From Citrifermentans bremense (GTDB lineage: Bacteria > Desulfobacterota > Desulfuromonadia > Geobacterales > Geobacteraceae), in contig NZ_AP023213.1 of NCBI RefSeq assembly GCF_014218275.1, positions 806,001 through 870,000 of the forward strand: DNA of 64,000 nt, given 5' to 3'. The notes beneath the pieces are model-generated. The model saw only the letters and a program-made list of their open reading frames with translations, made no database searches and was not told the origin of the DNA. Within the stretch, counting starts at the first letter, position 1, and the number at the start of each line of letters is the position of its first letter. Shown here one piece after another: positions 45,346-54,431 of the stretch. Both the position numbers and the translations under genes were made by a program.

Positions 45346-45414
45346 GAAAAAGAGGTTGCGGGATCTAAGATAACGAGAACTTGAAAAGGGGAGGGCGATT
45401 TGCTACCTTCCGCG

Positions 45415-45438
45415 AGGGCCGCACGCCGCGGCCCTTTT
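45415..45438 (+). terminator. Rho-independent terminator after the Lon-family gene
   Basis: Stem GGGCCGC / GCGGCCC (45416-45422 and 45428-45434), a 5-nt loop, then TTTT. It closes the plus-strand run that began at sucA or earlier. Confidence 0.75.
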
Positions 45439-45480
45439 CGTTGCCGGTTACCAGGATTCCTCAGCTGCCTCACGAGTCCC

Positions 45481-45560
45481 CTCCCCCGGAGGGGGAGGGA
45501 CAGGGAGGGGGAAACCGATTCCGCCTATCCCCCCTCCCGGCCTCCCCCCTCCGGGGGAAG
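45481..45560. repeat. Large GC-rich imperfect inverted repeat
   Basis: The left arm (45481-45511) starts CTCCCCCGGAGGGGGAGGGA and the right arm (45529-45560) ends CCCTCCGGGGGAAG. The arms are near-complementary over about 31 bp, with a 17-nt loop, and each contains its own small CCCCCGGAGGGGG palindrome. It lies between the terminator and the lipid-kinase gene. It looks like a REP-type element, a family I infer from structure only. Confidence 0.55.
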
Positions 45561-45633
45561 GAGAGCGGAGCGACAAAGCGCGCACGGGCGCGTGGGCGGC
45601 TGATCATTATTTTAATCCTGTGGAGGTTCTCGC

Positions 45634-46503
45634 TTGCCCAGCCGCTGCTTTCTCATCGTGAACCCCACCTCGGGAAGCTATTCCCAGAAGACCGTCGACC
45701 GGATCATGGCCGGGCTCAGACAAAGGGGGCTAGACCCCGAGCTGATGCCGACCACAAGCGCCGCCGACCCCGCGCTCTTCGCGGCGCGCCTTTGCGCCGA
45801 GCACGACGATCCGCTGATGGTCGTTGCCGGCGGCGATGGCACGGTGAACGGCGTCCTGAACGGCCTGGTTCCGGGTAAGGCGACGCTCGGGGTGGTACCG
45901 CTTGGGACCGCCAACGTCCTGGCGCGGGAGTTGGGGATCGCTTCCGTCGACGACGCCCTGGACCGACTGGCTCGCAGGGCGACCCGCCCCATCTCGGTCG
46001 GCGAGATCGAGCGGGACGGGGAGAAAAGACGCTTCCTGCTCATGGCCGGCGCCGGGATGGACGGTGCGGTGGTGCGCGGTGTGCGCCTTTCCGAGAAACG
46101 GATTTTAGGCAAGGGCGCCTACCTGCTCTCTGCGCTCAGGGTGCTCCTTTCCTGGGACCGGTCGGAGCTGAGCGTCACCGCTGCCGGGCGAAGCCTCTCC
46201 TGCCACGGGGTGATCGTATGCAACGCCGCCAAGTACGGCGGCAACTTCGTCCTCGCCCCGGAGGCGGACCTCTTCTCCCCCGGTTTCCAGGTGCTCTGCA
46301 TCAAGGGGGGGCGGCTGGCCTACCTGAAGCTCGGCCTCATGCTCCTTTTCGGAGGGGCCTCGGTTGCCGGCTCGGTGACCTCCTTCGCCGCGACCGAACT
46401 GGAGCTCTCCGGTGACAAGGCGGTGCAGTTGGACGGCGACTATTTCTGCTGCACCCCCTTGCGTATCAGGACGCTCCCGGACTTGGTCCGCCTGGTGCTC
46501 TGA
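45634..46503 (+). CDS. YegS/diacylglycerol-kinase-family lipid kinase
   Basis: A 289-residue protein with TTG start 45634 behind TGGAGG at normal spacing. The DAGK catalytic motifs are present: IVNPTSGSYSQ near the start, VVAGGDGTVNGVLNGL and LGVVPLGTANVLAREL, then AGAGMDGAVVRGV. The C-terminal half is the usual beta-sandwich ending in LDGDYFCCTPLRI. It phosphorylates a lipid at the inner membrane; the substrate is unknown. Confidence 0.88.
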   Translation: MPSRCFLIVNPTSGSYSQKTVDRIMAGLRQRGLDPELMPTTSAADPALFAARLCAEHDDPLMVVAGGDGTVNGVLNGLVPGKATLGVVPLGTANVLARELGIASVDDALDRLARRATRPISVGEIERDGEKRRFLLMAGAGMDGAVVRGVRLSEKRILGKGAYLLSALRVLLSWDRSELSVTAAGRSLSCHGVIVCNAAKYGGNFVLAPEADLFSPGFQVLCIKGGRLAYLKLGLMLLFGGASVAGSVTSFAATELELSGDKAVQLDGDYFCCTPLRIRTLPDLVRLVL

Positions 46504-46541
46504 GCGCCGCCGTAGCCGAAATCCGCTGTGATCTTTCCCAC

Positions 46542-46569
46542 TTGACGATGGCTGCAATATTGGATTAAT
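46542..46569 (+). promoter_or_regulatory. Possible promoter for the receiver-PilZ gene
   Basis: TTGACG (46542-46547), a 16-bp spacer and ATTAAT (46564-46569) in the 179-bp gap before the gene. It is a moderate match only. Confidence 0.35.
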
Positions 46570-46682
46570 GTGGCACTTGCCGTCTGCCGGGCCTTGGGCT
46601 CGTGGCGGCTTGCTTGCGGGCAGCTCTTCAACATGAGGCCGGACCTCGCCGCGGAAGAGGTCAATCGACAGGGGGAGTGGGC

Positions 46683-47405
46683 ATGGCTTATCCGAAGATA
46701 ATGCTGGTGGACGACACCCGGCTGATACTGGAGCTGGAGAAGAGTTTCCTCAAACTGTCGCACGTTGACATCGTCACCGCCGGCAACGGCGCCGAGGCGC
46801 TGGAGCTGATCCGGAAGGACCCCCCCGATCTGATCTTCATGGACATGCACATGCCGGTCATGGACGGCGTCGCCTGCTGCGCCGAGCTGAAAGCCGACCC
46901 GTTTTTATGCGGCATTCCGGTGGTGATGCTGACCACCGCGGGGAAGGAAGAAGACCGGGAGCGGGCGAAGCTGGCCGGTTGCGACAACTTCCTCACCAAG
47001 CCGCTCGACCGCCGCTTGTTCCTAGATCTCGCCCGCAAGTACACCGACGCGGTGGAGCGGCGCGAGCCGCGCATCCCCTGCCACCTGCCGGCCCTTTTCC
47101 TGCAGGGCAAAACCCCCGTCGGCGGCGTCGTCCTCGACATCGGTGACGGGGGCGTGTTCGTGGCGACAAGGGAGCGGCTGCTGTTGCACCAGAAACTCCG
47201 CCTGGCGCTTTACCTTCAGGGGGAGCGCCCGCGGCTGTTGGAGCTGAAGGGATGGGTGGCCTGGCTGAACGAGGAGGGGAAACGGGTGCACAATTCTCTG
47301 CCGGTCGGCTTCGGGATGGAGTTCCTGGAATTGGGCGAAGAGGAGACGGCGGTGCTGAAGTCCTTCCTAGCCGCCCTCAGGCCGGAAGAGCCTCCGGCCT
47401 CCTAG
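46683..47405 (+). CDS. Receiver-PilZ protein, probable c-di-GMP-linked response regulator
   Basis: Start at ATG 46683 behind GGGGGAG. The 240-residue product has a receiver (1-120; LVDDTR, phospho-Asp in IFMDMHMPVMDG, T in LTTAG, K in FLTKPLD) followed by a PilZ domain (about 128-230) with the RREPR arginine motif and DIGDGG, where the usual serine of DxSxxG is Gly. Binding of c-di-GMP is therefore likely but not certain. Two further PilZ proteins lie within 9 kb. Its 3' end overlaps the convergent glycosyltransferase by four bases. Confidence 0.87.
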   Translation: MAYPKIMLVDDTRLILELEKSFLKLSHVDIVTAGNGAEALELIRKDPPDLIFMDMHMPVMDGVACCAELKADPFLCGIPVVMLTTAGKEEDRERAKLAGCDNFLTKPLDRRLFLDLARKYTDAVERREPRIPCHLPALFLQGKTPVGGVVLDIGDGGVFVATRERLLLHQKLRLALYLQGERPRLLELKGWVAWLNEEGKRVHNSLPVGFGMEFLELGEEETAVLKSFLAALRPEEPPAS

Positions 47406-48448
47406 CGGGAAAAACGCATGGTTGCCTGGAACCAGAACCAGGTTAAAAGGGCCGCGGCGCAGTTGCCGCCCCTGTTGTCGATGAGCCGCCCGAGAAGGCG
47501 GTCGTGCAGCGCGAGAAACCTTCCCCCTTTACCTTCCCCCGCACCACCCGTCACCACGTCCAGAAAAAAAGCGATCTGCCAGGCGTTGCTCCTGACGTAG
47601 CTCCCGGTGTCGTACCAAAGCCGCCACCGCTGCCGGCGCGGCAGTTGCGCCATCTTGCGGTAAAGGGGGTGCAGGATGGGGCGCAACTTGAGCGTCTTGG
47701 CCGCGTCCTGGCTGCGGTAGCTTTCCTTTAGCGATTCGATCAGAGAGAGGTGGCCGAGGGTGGCCAGGTTCATCAGGATGGCGTTCAGGCTCTGGCGGGG
47801 GAGGAGCCCCTCGGTAAGGAAGCGGCGGGGCGAGGTGGCGATGCGGGAGGGGAAGAGGATCCATTTCCCCCGCTCCCTGATCCTCTCGGCGAGGAAGGTG
47901 TCCTCCATGAGCGGAAGCGCGCTCTGGAAGGGGCCTGTCTCCTCGAAGAAGTCGCGCCCCAGCATGAAACCCTGGTCGCCGTGGGTGCATCCGGGGCGGT
48001 CCAGCGCCGCCTTGGCGCCGTAGAAGCGGTAGGGGAGAGGGGCGGGGCCGTCGAAATCGAAAAAAAGGGAGAAGCGGCCGGCGACCCTGGGCCCGGTCCG
48101 GCGTGCCTCCTTGAGCGCGTCCACAGCTTTTCTGAATGCCAGCGGATCGTCGAACCTGGAATCCACGTGGAGAAAGAGGAGCAACTCCCCGCGCGCCGCT
48201 GCCGCCCCGCGGTTCATCTGCGCTCCCCTTCCCTTTCCCCCCTCGATCAGCGTCAGCGCAAACGGGGCCTGCGCCGCGAAGCCGCGGGCGAGCGCCGCTC
48301 CGCCGTCGCCGGCACCCCCGTCCGAAATGATCACTTCGAAGTGCAGCTCGCGCTGGCTAGCCATCGTCTCCAGGAAGGGAAGCAGGTTTCCTTCCTCGTT
48401 GTAGACCGGCACGACGACCGACAGCTCGGGGACTTCGTCAAAGGACAA
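47402..48448 (-). CDS. Family 2 glycosyltransferase
   Basis: A 348-residue GT-A enzyme. It has the nucleotide-sugar-binding opening LSVVVPVYNEEGNL, VIISDGGAGDGG, EGGKGRGAQMNRGA and the metal motif LFLHVDSRF, then GDQGFMLGRDFFEE and MEDTFLAERI acceptor-side segments. This matches the TIGR04283-like group. The C-terminal 100 residues are basic with an aromatic final helix and may touch the membrane. The start overlaps the end of cheV by 11 bases, so the two are co-transcribed. Confidence 0.85.
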   Translation of the reverse strand: MSFDEVPELSVVVPVYNEEGNLLPFLETMASQRELHFEVIISDGGAGDGGAALARGFAAQAPFALTLIEGGKGRGAQMNRGAAAARGELLLFLHVDSRFDDPLAFRKAVDALKEARRTGPRVAGRFSLFFDFDGPAPLPYRFYGAKAALDRPGCTHGDQGFMLGRDFFEETGPFQSALPLMEDTFLAERIRERGKWILFPSRIATSPRRFLTEGLLPRQSLNAILMNLATLGHLSLIESLKESYRSQDAAKTLKLRPILHPLYRKMAQLPRRQRWRLWYDTGSYVRSNAWQIAFFLDVVTGGAGEGKGGRFLALHDRLLGRLIDNRGGNCAAALLTWFWFQATMRFSR

Positions 48449-49379
48449 GCGTGTCCGCCTTCTCGACCAGGTGGGGGAGGTCGGGCTTGGTGAGGATGCC
48501 GCTTGCCCCGAGGTCGCGCCATTTCAGCTTGTTGTCCTCGCTGGCGAGGGAGGAGAAGATGACCACGGGGAGCTTTTCCAGAGCCCCTTCCTTCCGGATC
48601 AGGGAGGTGAGGTGCAGCCCGTCCATCCGGGGCATCTCGATGTCGGTGATGACCAGGTTCAGGCAATCGGTCACCGCCTTGCCGCTTTCGGCGCACTGCT
48701 GGCGCACGCTGCAGACGTACTCCCAAGCCTCCTCGCCGTTTTCCGCCTCCACCACCTGGTAGCCGGCGTCGCGCAGGGTCCCGCACATGGTCTTGCGGAT
48801 GAAGGAGGAGTCGTCGGCGACCAGGATGGTCTTCTCGTGCCGGTTGATCGCCGAGTGGGCGAGCAGGAGGTCTTCGCCGGGGGCGGAGAGCGCCATGGTG
48901 GACGAGAGTTCGCCGATGATCTTTTCGAAGTCGAGGATCAGGATGATGCGGTCCTCCATCTTGACCACGCCGGTGATGTTCGCATCGTGGATCGCCTTCA
49001 CCGGCGGCTCCACGTGCTCCCAGGAGATGCGGTAGATGCGGGAGACCGAGTGGACCTGGATCCCGACGATGATCCTGTTGAATTCAAGGACGATGACGCG
49101 GTCCGCCAGGATCCCGTCGCAGTTCTTGTTGAGCGCCCGGGAGAGGTCGATCAGCGTGATCACCTGGTCCCTGAGCTTGATCATGCCGCTTACCGACGGG
49201 TTAGCGTTCACCACCTTGCGCGTGTTGGGGAGCCTGATTATCTCGCGCACCTTGGCCACGTTGACGCCGAAGTAGCACGGGACCACGTTCCCCTTGCCGT
49301 CAAGCTCGTCTATTCTGAATTCAACTATTTCCAGTTCGTTGGTGCCGCTTTCCAACAGGATCTTGTTGCTCGGTTCCAT
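48438..49379 (-). CDS. cheV: Chemotaxis coupling protein CheV
   Basis: Start set at 49379 (MEPSNKILLESGTNELEI, the standard CheV opening) behind a G-rich ribosome-binding site. The 313-residue protein joins a CheW-like domain (about 12-150; VAKVREIIRLPNTRKVV, MIKLRDQVITLIDLSRAL) to a receiver (about 175-305; VADDSSFIRKT, phospho-Asp in LVITDIEMPRMDG, lysine in ILTKPDLP). It couples chemoreceptors to CheA, with phosphorylation tuning adaptation. No other che genes are adjacent. Confidence 0.93.
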   Translation of the reverse strand: MEPSNKILLESGTNELEIVEFRIDELDGKGNVVPCYFGVNVAKVREIIRLPNTRKVVNANPSVSGMIKLRDQVITLIDLSRALNKNCDGILADRVIVLEFNRIIVGIQVHSVSRIYRISWEHVEPPVKAIHDANITGVVKMEDRIILILDFEKIIGELSSTMALSAPGEDLLLAHSAINRHEKTILVADDSSFIRKTMCGTLRDAGYQVVEAENGEEAWEYVCSVRQQCAESGKAVTDCLNLVITDIEMPRMDGLHLTSLIRKEGALEKLPVVIFSSLASEDNKLKWRDLGASGILTKPDLPHLVEKADTLVL

Positions 49380-49460
49380 GTGCCCCCCGCATCGCTTTTT
49401 TGTCCGCTTTCTCCTTTTTACTTCGGCAGGATAGTTAAAAGCATGAGGCAAAAATGTACA

Positions 49461-51467
49461 TTAAAGCTCCCGGCGCACGTCGACGCGGTTGTCGTAGAAG
49501 GTGCTTCCTCCCCCCTCGTCGGTCAGGCGCTGCGAGGTGAGGGCGTTCACCGAGCGGCTCCCCGGCGCGTAGGCGAGCCACCAGACCCCCTCCGCGACCA
49601 CGAGCCCCGCGGGGACCTTGTCCGTCGTCTTCAGGATGAAGGTCACCTCTCCCAACTGGTTCCAGGCCACCACCCGCTCGCCGTCGGCAAGCCCCTTGGC
49701 CGCGGCGTCGGCGGGGTTCATCCTGAGCTGCATCCCCCCCTGCCGGGCCCTTAGTTCCTCCTGTTCATAGAAGGTGGCGTTCAGGGCGTAGGGGTTCGGG
49801 GCGGTCATGAGCCGGAAGGGGAGGGCGCCGTTCTCCTCGTGGGTGGGTAGATACAAGGGGAGCGGGTGCGAAAGCTTCCGGTTCAGGATCTCGATCTTAC
49901 CCGAAGGGGTCCGGTATCCCCCTTCTCTTGCTGCCAGCTCCACCGGGAGCCCGGCGGCGAGCGCCCCCTCGTCGATCCCCTGCCTAAGCGGCGTGGGGAC
50001 GGCTAAAAGCCGGTCGATCACCTGGTCCGCGGACAGGGTGAAGAGTTCCTCCTCGAAGCCGAGCTCCGCCGCGAGGAGTGAGAACACCTCCCAGTTCGAT
50101 CTGCTCTCCCCGACGGGGTCGATCGCCGCCTGTGCCCTCTGGATGCAGTAGGTGCCGTAGGAGCGGTAGATGTCGCTGTGCTCAAGGGAAGAGGTAGCCG
50201 GGAGCACGATGTCGGCGTAGCGCGCCGTGTCGGTCAGGAAACGCTCGTGCACCACGGTGAAGAGGTTCTCGCGGGAGAGCCCCTTCAAGACCGCGTTCTG
50301 GTCCGGTGTGACCGCGGCGGGGTTCGAGTGGTAGACGTAGAGCCCCATGACCGGCGGGTCGCAGAGCTCGTTCAGCGCCTGCCCCAGCTGGTTCATGTTG
50401 ACCAGGCGCGGCGCCCCCTGAATCAGGTCCTCGCGCAGCAAAAGCGCCATCGGGAAGGCGGCGCCGGTCGCGGTGTCGGGGAAGCACCCCCCTCCTTCCT
50501 TGCCGTACGCCCCTACAAGCGCCGGCAGGCAGCAGATGGTCCGCACGGTCATGGCGCCGTTGCCGTAACGCGACAGGGCGCTCCCAAGGCGTATGAACGG
50601 GGCGCGGGCGGCCGCATAGGCACGCGCCATGAGCTCGATCTCCTCAACCGAAAGTCCGGTGATGCGGGCGCATGCCTCGGGCGGGTAGAGGGGGAGCACC
50701 TCGCGGCGGAGCTCTTCGTACCCCAGCACCTGCGAGTCGAGGAAGGCCGTGTCGGTGAGCCCGTCGCGGGCAATGACGTGCATGATCCCCAGCGCCAGGG
50801 CCCCGTCGCTTCCCGGGCGGACCAGGAAGGTGCGGTCCGCCGCCGCGGCGGTCGGGGTCTCGTAGGTGTCGATGAGCCACACCGAGCCGCCTTTCGCCTT
50901 GACCTCCTTCGCCTGGTTCAGGAAATGGATGCTGGTGGCGGCCGCGTTAATCCCCCAGAGGATCAGGAGGTCGCTCTTGCCGGCGCTCTCCGGGGCGGGT
51001 GTCGCCGTCTGCCCCATCACCGCCTGCCATCCCGCCCCCTTGGCCGGGGAGCAGATGGTGCGGTCCAGCCTGGAGGCGCCCAGCCGGTGGAAAAAGGGGT
51101 GCCCCGCGTTTCTCTGCACGATCCCCATGGTCCCCGCGTAGGAGTAGGGGAGGATCGCCTCGGCCCCGTGCTCGGCGATGATGGCGTGCCAGCGTCCGGC
51201 GATGGTCGTGATCGCCTCCTCCCAGGAGATGGGGGCGAACTCGCCGCTTCCCTTGGCGCCGGTTCTCTTGAGCGGCGTGGTGAGCCTCAAGGGCGAGTGC
51301 ACGCTTTTCTCGTAGTGGCGCATCTTCGGGCAGAGGGTGCCGCGGCTGAAGGGATGCAGCGGGTCTCCCTTGACGCCGACAGCCTTCCCTTCCTCCACCT
51401 CCACCAGCATGCCGCAGGTGTCCGGGCAGTCGAAGGGGCAGACCGATCTCTTGGTGATTACGCTCAT
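49461..51467 (-). CDS. Molybdopterin-dependent oxidoreductase of the DMSO reductase family
   Basis: A 668-residue protein with an N-terminal [4Fe-4S] motif C10-x3-C14-x3-C18-x27-C46 and typical molybdopterin guanine dinucleotide domains (LLILWGINAAATSIH, YHSNPAAVTPDQ, RYADIVLPATSSLEHSD, and a C-terminal MNPADAAAKGLADGERV beta-barrel). It has no twin-arginine signal, so it appears cytoplasmic. It stands alone: no electron-transfer or membrane subunit is adjacent, and no selenocysteine signal is seen. The substrate is unknown. Confidence 0.85.
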   Translation of the reverse strand: MSVITKRSVCPFDCPDTCGMLVEVEEGKAVGVKGDPLHPFSRGTLCPKMRHYEKSVHSPLRLTTPLKRTGAKGSGEFAPISWEEAITTIAGRWHAIIAEHGAEAILPYSYAGTMGIVQRNAGHPFFHRLGASRLDRTICSPAKGAGWQAVMGQTATPAPESAGKSDLLILWGINAAATSIHFLNQAKEVKAKGGSVWLIDTYETPTAAAADRTFLVRPGSDGALALGIMHVIARDGLTDTAFLDSQVLGYEELRREVLPLYPPEACARITGLSVEEIELMARAYAAARAPFIRLGSALSRYGNGAMTVRTICCLPALVGAYGKEGGGCFPDTATGAAFPMALLLREDLIQGAPRLVNMNQLGQALNELCDPPVMGLYVYHSNPAAVTPDQNAVLKGLSRENLFTVVHERFLTDTARYADIVLPATSSLEHSDIYRSYGTYCIQRAQAAIDPVGESRSNWEVFSLLAAELGFEEELFTLSADQVIDRLLAVPTPLRQGIDEGALAAGLPVELAAREGGYRTPSGKIEILNRKLSHPLPLYLPTHEENGALPFRLMTAPNPYALNATFYEQEELRARQGGMQLRMNPADAAAKGLADGERVVAWNQLGEVTFILKTTDKVPAGLVVAEGVWWLAYAPGSRSVNALTSQRLTDEGGGSTFYDNRVDVRREL

Positions 51468-51664
51468 CTCTATCTCCTTTAACTCGGCTTAGGGGAAGGG
51501 CCCCTGATCTTCCGCTGATCGAGGGCGCCGTGGTCACTGCGGTCTTGGTAACGGGGGGGCAAAGGCGCCCGGGCCCCCGAAGGTCCTTTGTAATGTTTTT
51601 TGCCTTCTTTGACCAACACAAAATCGATCTTTTCTAAAGGCGGGGATCCTGCTATAAAGCCCGG

Positions 51665-52222
51665 ATGGAAAACAAGGCGCAAAGAGTGACCCTGGCCGAG
51701 CTGGCGGCGACCTTCTTCATGATAGGGGCAACCGGTTTCGGCGGGGGGATGGCGGTGGTGGCGCTGGTCGAGCGGCGCTGCGTGAACGAGAAAAAGTGGC
51801 TGGAGCATACGGAGTTCATGCACGGGCTCGCCTTCAGCCAGATCCTCGGCCCTTTTTCGCTCAACAGCTGCACCTTCGTCGGCTATTATCTGCGCGGGAC
51901 TCTCGGCGGCATCGTCGCCGCCACCTCGTTCATCGCACCGTCCTTCCTGCTGGTCTGCCTTTTGAGCCTGCTTTACTTTCGCTACCACGAGCTCCCGGAG
52001 CTGAAGTCGGCGCTGCTCGGTTCCAACCCGATCGTTATCGCGCTGATCCTGGTGGCGGCCCTCGGCATGGCGCGCAAGAACGCCACCCGCTGGGACAGCG
52101 CGGCCGTGGCCCTGATCGCCTTTGCCGCCTCCGCGTTCTTCGGGGTGAGCGGCCTCACCGTCCTCGTCCTGGCAGGGTGCTGGGGGCTGTACCAGGGGTG
52201 GCGTGCCGGGAGGAAGAACTGA
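51665..52222 (+). CDS. Chromate transporter, N-type half (short-chain CHR)
   Basis: A 185-residue membrane protein with about five or six helices and the CHR motifs: FFMIGATGFGGGMAVVALVE near the start and the FSQILGPFSLNSCTFVGY segment. It corresponds to one half of ChrA; the second half follows as a separate gene with overlapping TGATG. Paired short CHR proteins form a two-protein transporter for chromate or related anions such as sulfate. Confidence 0.87.
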   Translation: MENKAQRVTLAELAATFFMIGATGFGGGMAVVALVERRCVNEKKWLEHTEFMHGLAFSQILGPFSLNSCTFVGYYLRGTLGGIVAATSFIAPSFLLVCLLSLLYFRYHELPELKSALLGSNPIVIALILVAALGMARKNATRWDSAAVALIAFAASAFFGVSGLTVLVLAGCWGLYQGWRAGRKN

Positions 52223-52746
52223 TGGGGGCGCTGCTGAAACTCTGCTGGGTCTTTCTCAAGATCGGGGTGGTCTTCTTCGGAGGGGGGTACGTCCTGATCC
52301 CGCTTTTGCACCGGGTCATGGTGGACCAGATGCATTGGCTCTCCCTGAAGGAGTTCCTGGACGGCGTGGCGCTCTCCCAGTTGACCCCCGGCCCCTTGGC
52401 GATGCTGGCCACCTTCACCGGGTTCAAGGCTGGGGGCTTCGCCGGGGCGCTGGCGGGGACCGTCTGCATCTTCCTTCCCTGCACGGCGCTGATGCTTCTT
52501 ATCTCCAGCCGCTACAGGCAGTTCAGCCAGGTGCAGGCGGTGAAGCACTTCCTGAACGGGATACTCCCCGCTGTGGTGGGGCTGGTTCTCGCCGCCGCCT
52601 TCACGCTGGGCCGGACCTCTCTGGCCTCTGCCCGCGACTATATCCTCCTCGCCGCAGGTTTCCTGCTGCTCCAGTTCACGGCCATAGCGCCTATGGCCGT
52701 GATCCTTGGGGCTGCCGTGATCGGTTTGCTGCTGAATTTCAGCTGA
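52222..52746 (+). CDS. Chromate transporter, C-type half (short-chain CHR)
   Basis: A 174-residue membrane protein. Its ATG overlaps the stop of the first CHR gene by one base (TGATG) and is preceded by GGGAGGAAG. It has FFGGGYVLIPLLHRVMVD and the ALSQLTPGPLAMLATFTGF motif typical of CHR domains, then three to four further helices. Translational coupling supports equal synthesis of the two halves. Confidence 0.87.
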   Translation: MGALLKLCWVFLKIGVVFFGGGYVLIPLLHRVMVDQMHWLSLKEFLDGVALSQLTPGPLAMLATFTGFKAGGFAGALAGTVCIFLPCTALMLLISSRYRQFSQVQAVKHFLNGILPAVVGLVLAAAFTLGRTSLASARDYILLAAGFLLLQFTAIAPMAVILGAAVIGLLLNFS

Positions 52747-52752
52747 TGCAGC

Positions 52753-53061
52753 TTATTTCTTGTGGCACTTGGCACAGTTGCCGGCGGGCTTGAAGGCCCT
52801 CTTGCCGTTGTGGCACTCGCCGCAGTACTTCCCGGCGTTTATGTCCGCCATCTTCATCTGGGCCGCACCCTTCTTCATCTTGAAGATCTTCGTGTGACAC
52901 TCGTTGCACTTCATCCCTTTGCCCGCGTGGGCGTCCCCCTTGAAAACGACTTTCCCCATGGAGGTGTTCCATTCCACCGACTTGCCGTTGCCAACGGCCA
53001 GTGCCTGGGACGCTGCGAATAACACGATAAGTGCGGCTGCCGATCTGGCGATCTTCTTCAT
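52753..53061 (-). CDS. Triheme c7-type cytochrome c
   Basis: Start set at 53061 (MKKIARSAAALIVLFAASQALA signal peptide), with AGGAGAG upstream; the longer frame adds 45 residues without signal character. The 102-residue product has three haem motifs (CNECH, CGECH, CAKCH) and spacing like one repeat of the dodecahaem cytochrome at 1820, including KVVFKGDAH and CGECHNGKRAF. It is a soluble periplasmic electron carrier, distinct from the PpcA-type c7 whose sequence I recall. Its stop lies six bases from the convergent chromate transporter. Confidence 0.9.
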   Translation of the reverse strand: MKKIARSAAALIVLFAASQALAVGNGKSVEWNTSMGKVVFKGDAHAGKGMKCNECHTKIFKMKKGAAQMKMADINAGKYCGECHNGKRAFKPAGNCAKCHKK

Positions 53062-53263
53062 AAGGCTTCTCTCCTCTAATGTCTCATTAATAACAACCCT
53101 ACCTGTGATAACACAGGCGAAGGCGTTGTCAAGGCGCGGCCCTTCCCCCGTCACCGCCCGCTGAATGCCGGATTCTCTGCGCCTTCGCCCTTGCAAATCA
53201 AGCGCTAGTCGAGTTTAATGTGTCTGTACCTCAATCTCTTATTAAAAGGCCGTACGGGTTCTC

Positions 53264-54262
53264 ATGGAAGACGAATACAGCGAGTACAGGGAATACCTTG
53301 GCGAAGGGATGCGCATCGAGGTCGGGATCCCGCTTTCGGGAGGGGGCGTGTTCCGGGACTGGGGCATCATCAGCGAGGGGAACCGGGACGAACTGGTGGT
53401 GCAGATCTCGCGCGACGTCCTCCCCTCCGAGGTCCGCTTCGACGTCGGCTTCATCCTCGACGTCAGCGTCTGGGTCAGGGCCGACGTCTACACCTGCGGC
53501 GGCATTGTGACCGAGAAGCTGGGGGGGCGGGTCTTGCGCATCCGTCTCTTCGGCGCCTTCACGCTGCGCGAGCGCCGCCAGTTCTTCAGGATCGACCTCG
53601 GGATGAGGGTCAAGTACGACATCATCGACGAATCGCTGCGCAGGGACGTGGAAAGGGACTGGGAGGTGCGCAAAGAGCACGAGCACATGAGGTTCCAGGG
53701 GTACGACGACATCGTCATCGCCTCGCAGATGGCGCGCTTTCCCCCGGTGAGGGTGATCCAGTGGGAGGACATCCTCAGGGCGCAGCTGAACCTAAGCGGC
53801 GGGGGGCTTTGCCTTAGAATCCCGCATAAGGTCCAGCCAGAGCAGATCTTGAACCTCGAGCTCCATCTTCCCCTGGATCCTCCGCGGGTGGTGCACACCG
53901 TGGCCCGGGTGATCCACATCAAGCCTCCCCGCGAACTCAGGGACGGCTCCTTGCGTTACGACACCGGGATGCAGTTCGACCTTTTGGACGAACGGGACCG
54001 CGACCTGATCTTCAAGCAGATCTCGGTGGCTCAGATAGAGCACCTGCGCAAGATAGCGGACAAGCGCGAGCCCTTGTACGCCGACCGGGCGCCTCGGGCG
54101 CCGTTGACCCGGCGGCAGATCCTGGCGCGGGTCGCCTGGGGCGCGCTCTTGCTGCTGCTGGCCTGGGCCCTGACCAGGTATTGCAGCAACTACTCCCCCT
54201 CCAACGAGATCCAGAAGACCTACGAGCAATCCATCAGGAAATACCGGCACCAGGATCAGTAA
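53264..54262 (+). CDS. PilZ-domain protein with C-terminal membrane anchor
   Basis: A 332-residue protein, starting 202 bp upstream-clear of the divergent cytochrome gene. The N-terminal half (about 1-110) resembles the YcgR-N-like flagellar brake domain. The PilZ half has the arginine motif RERRQFFRID and NLSGGG (the DxSxxG equivalent), so c-di-GMP binding is likely. A hydrophobic helix (about 285-303, WGALLLLLAWALT) anchors the C-terminus. The target of regulation is unknown. Confidence 0.83.
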   Translation: MEDEYSEYREYLGEGMRIEVGIPLSGGGVFRDWGIISEGNRDELVVQISRDVLPSEVRFDVGFILDVSVWVRADVYTCGGIVTEKLGGRVLRIRLFGAFTLRERRQFFRIDLGMRVKYDIIDESLRRDVERDWEVRKEHEHMRFQGYDDIVIASQMARFPPVRVIQWEDILRAQLNLSGGGLCLRIPHKVQPEQILNLELHLPLDPPRVVHTVARVIHIKPPRELRDGSLRYDTGMQFDLLDERDRDLIFKQISVAQIEHLRKIADKREPLYADRAPRAPLTRRQILARVAWGALLLLLAWALTRYCSNYSPSNEIQKTYEQSIRKYRHQDQ

Positions 54263-54431
54263 GGCCTACGGCTACGGCCTTGCCGGATTCGGGCATCGGC
54301 GCCACCGGCGCAGGAGAAAGCCGCCGCAAAAAGGCTTCCCCGGTTGCCTTGCGCGCCAAAGTCGATTATCATGCTCCCCCTGCCGGACCCGATCGGTCTG
54401 GGCGAGCAACTTAAGGAAGGAAGTGGGGACA

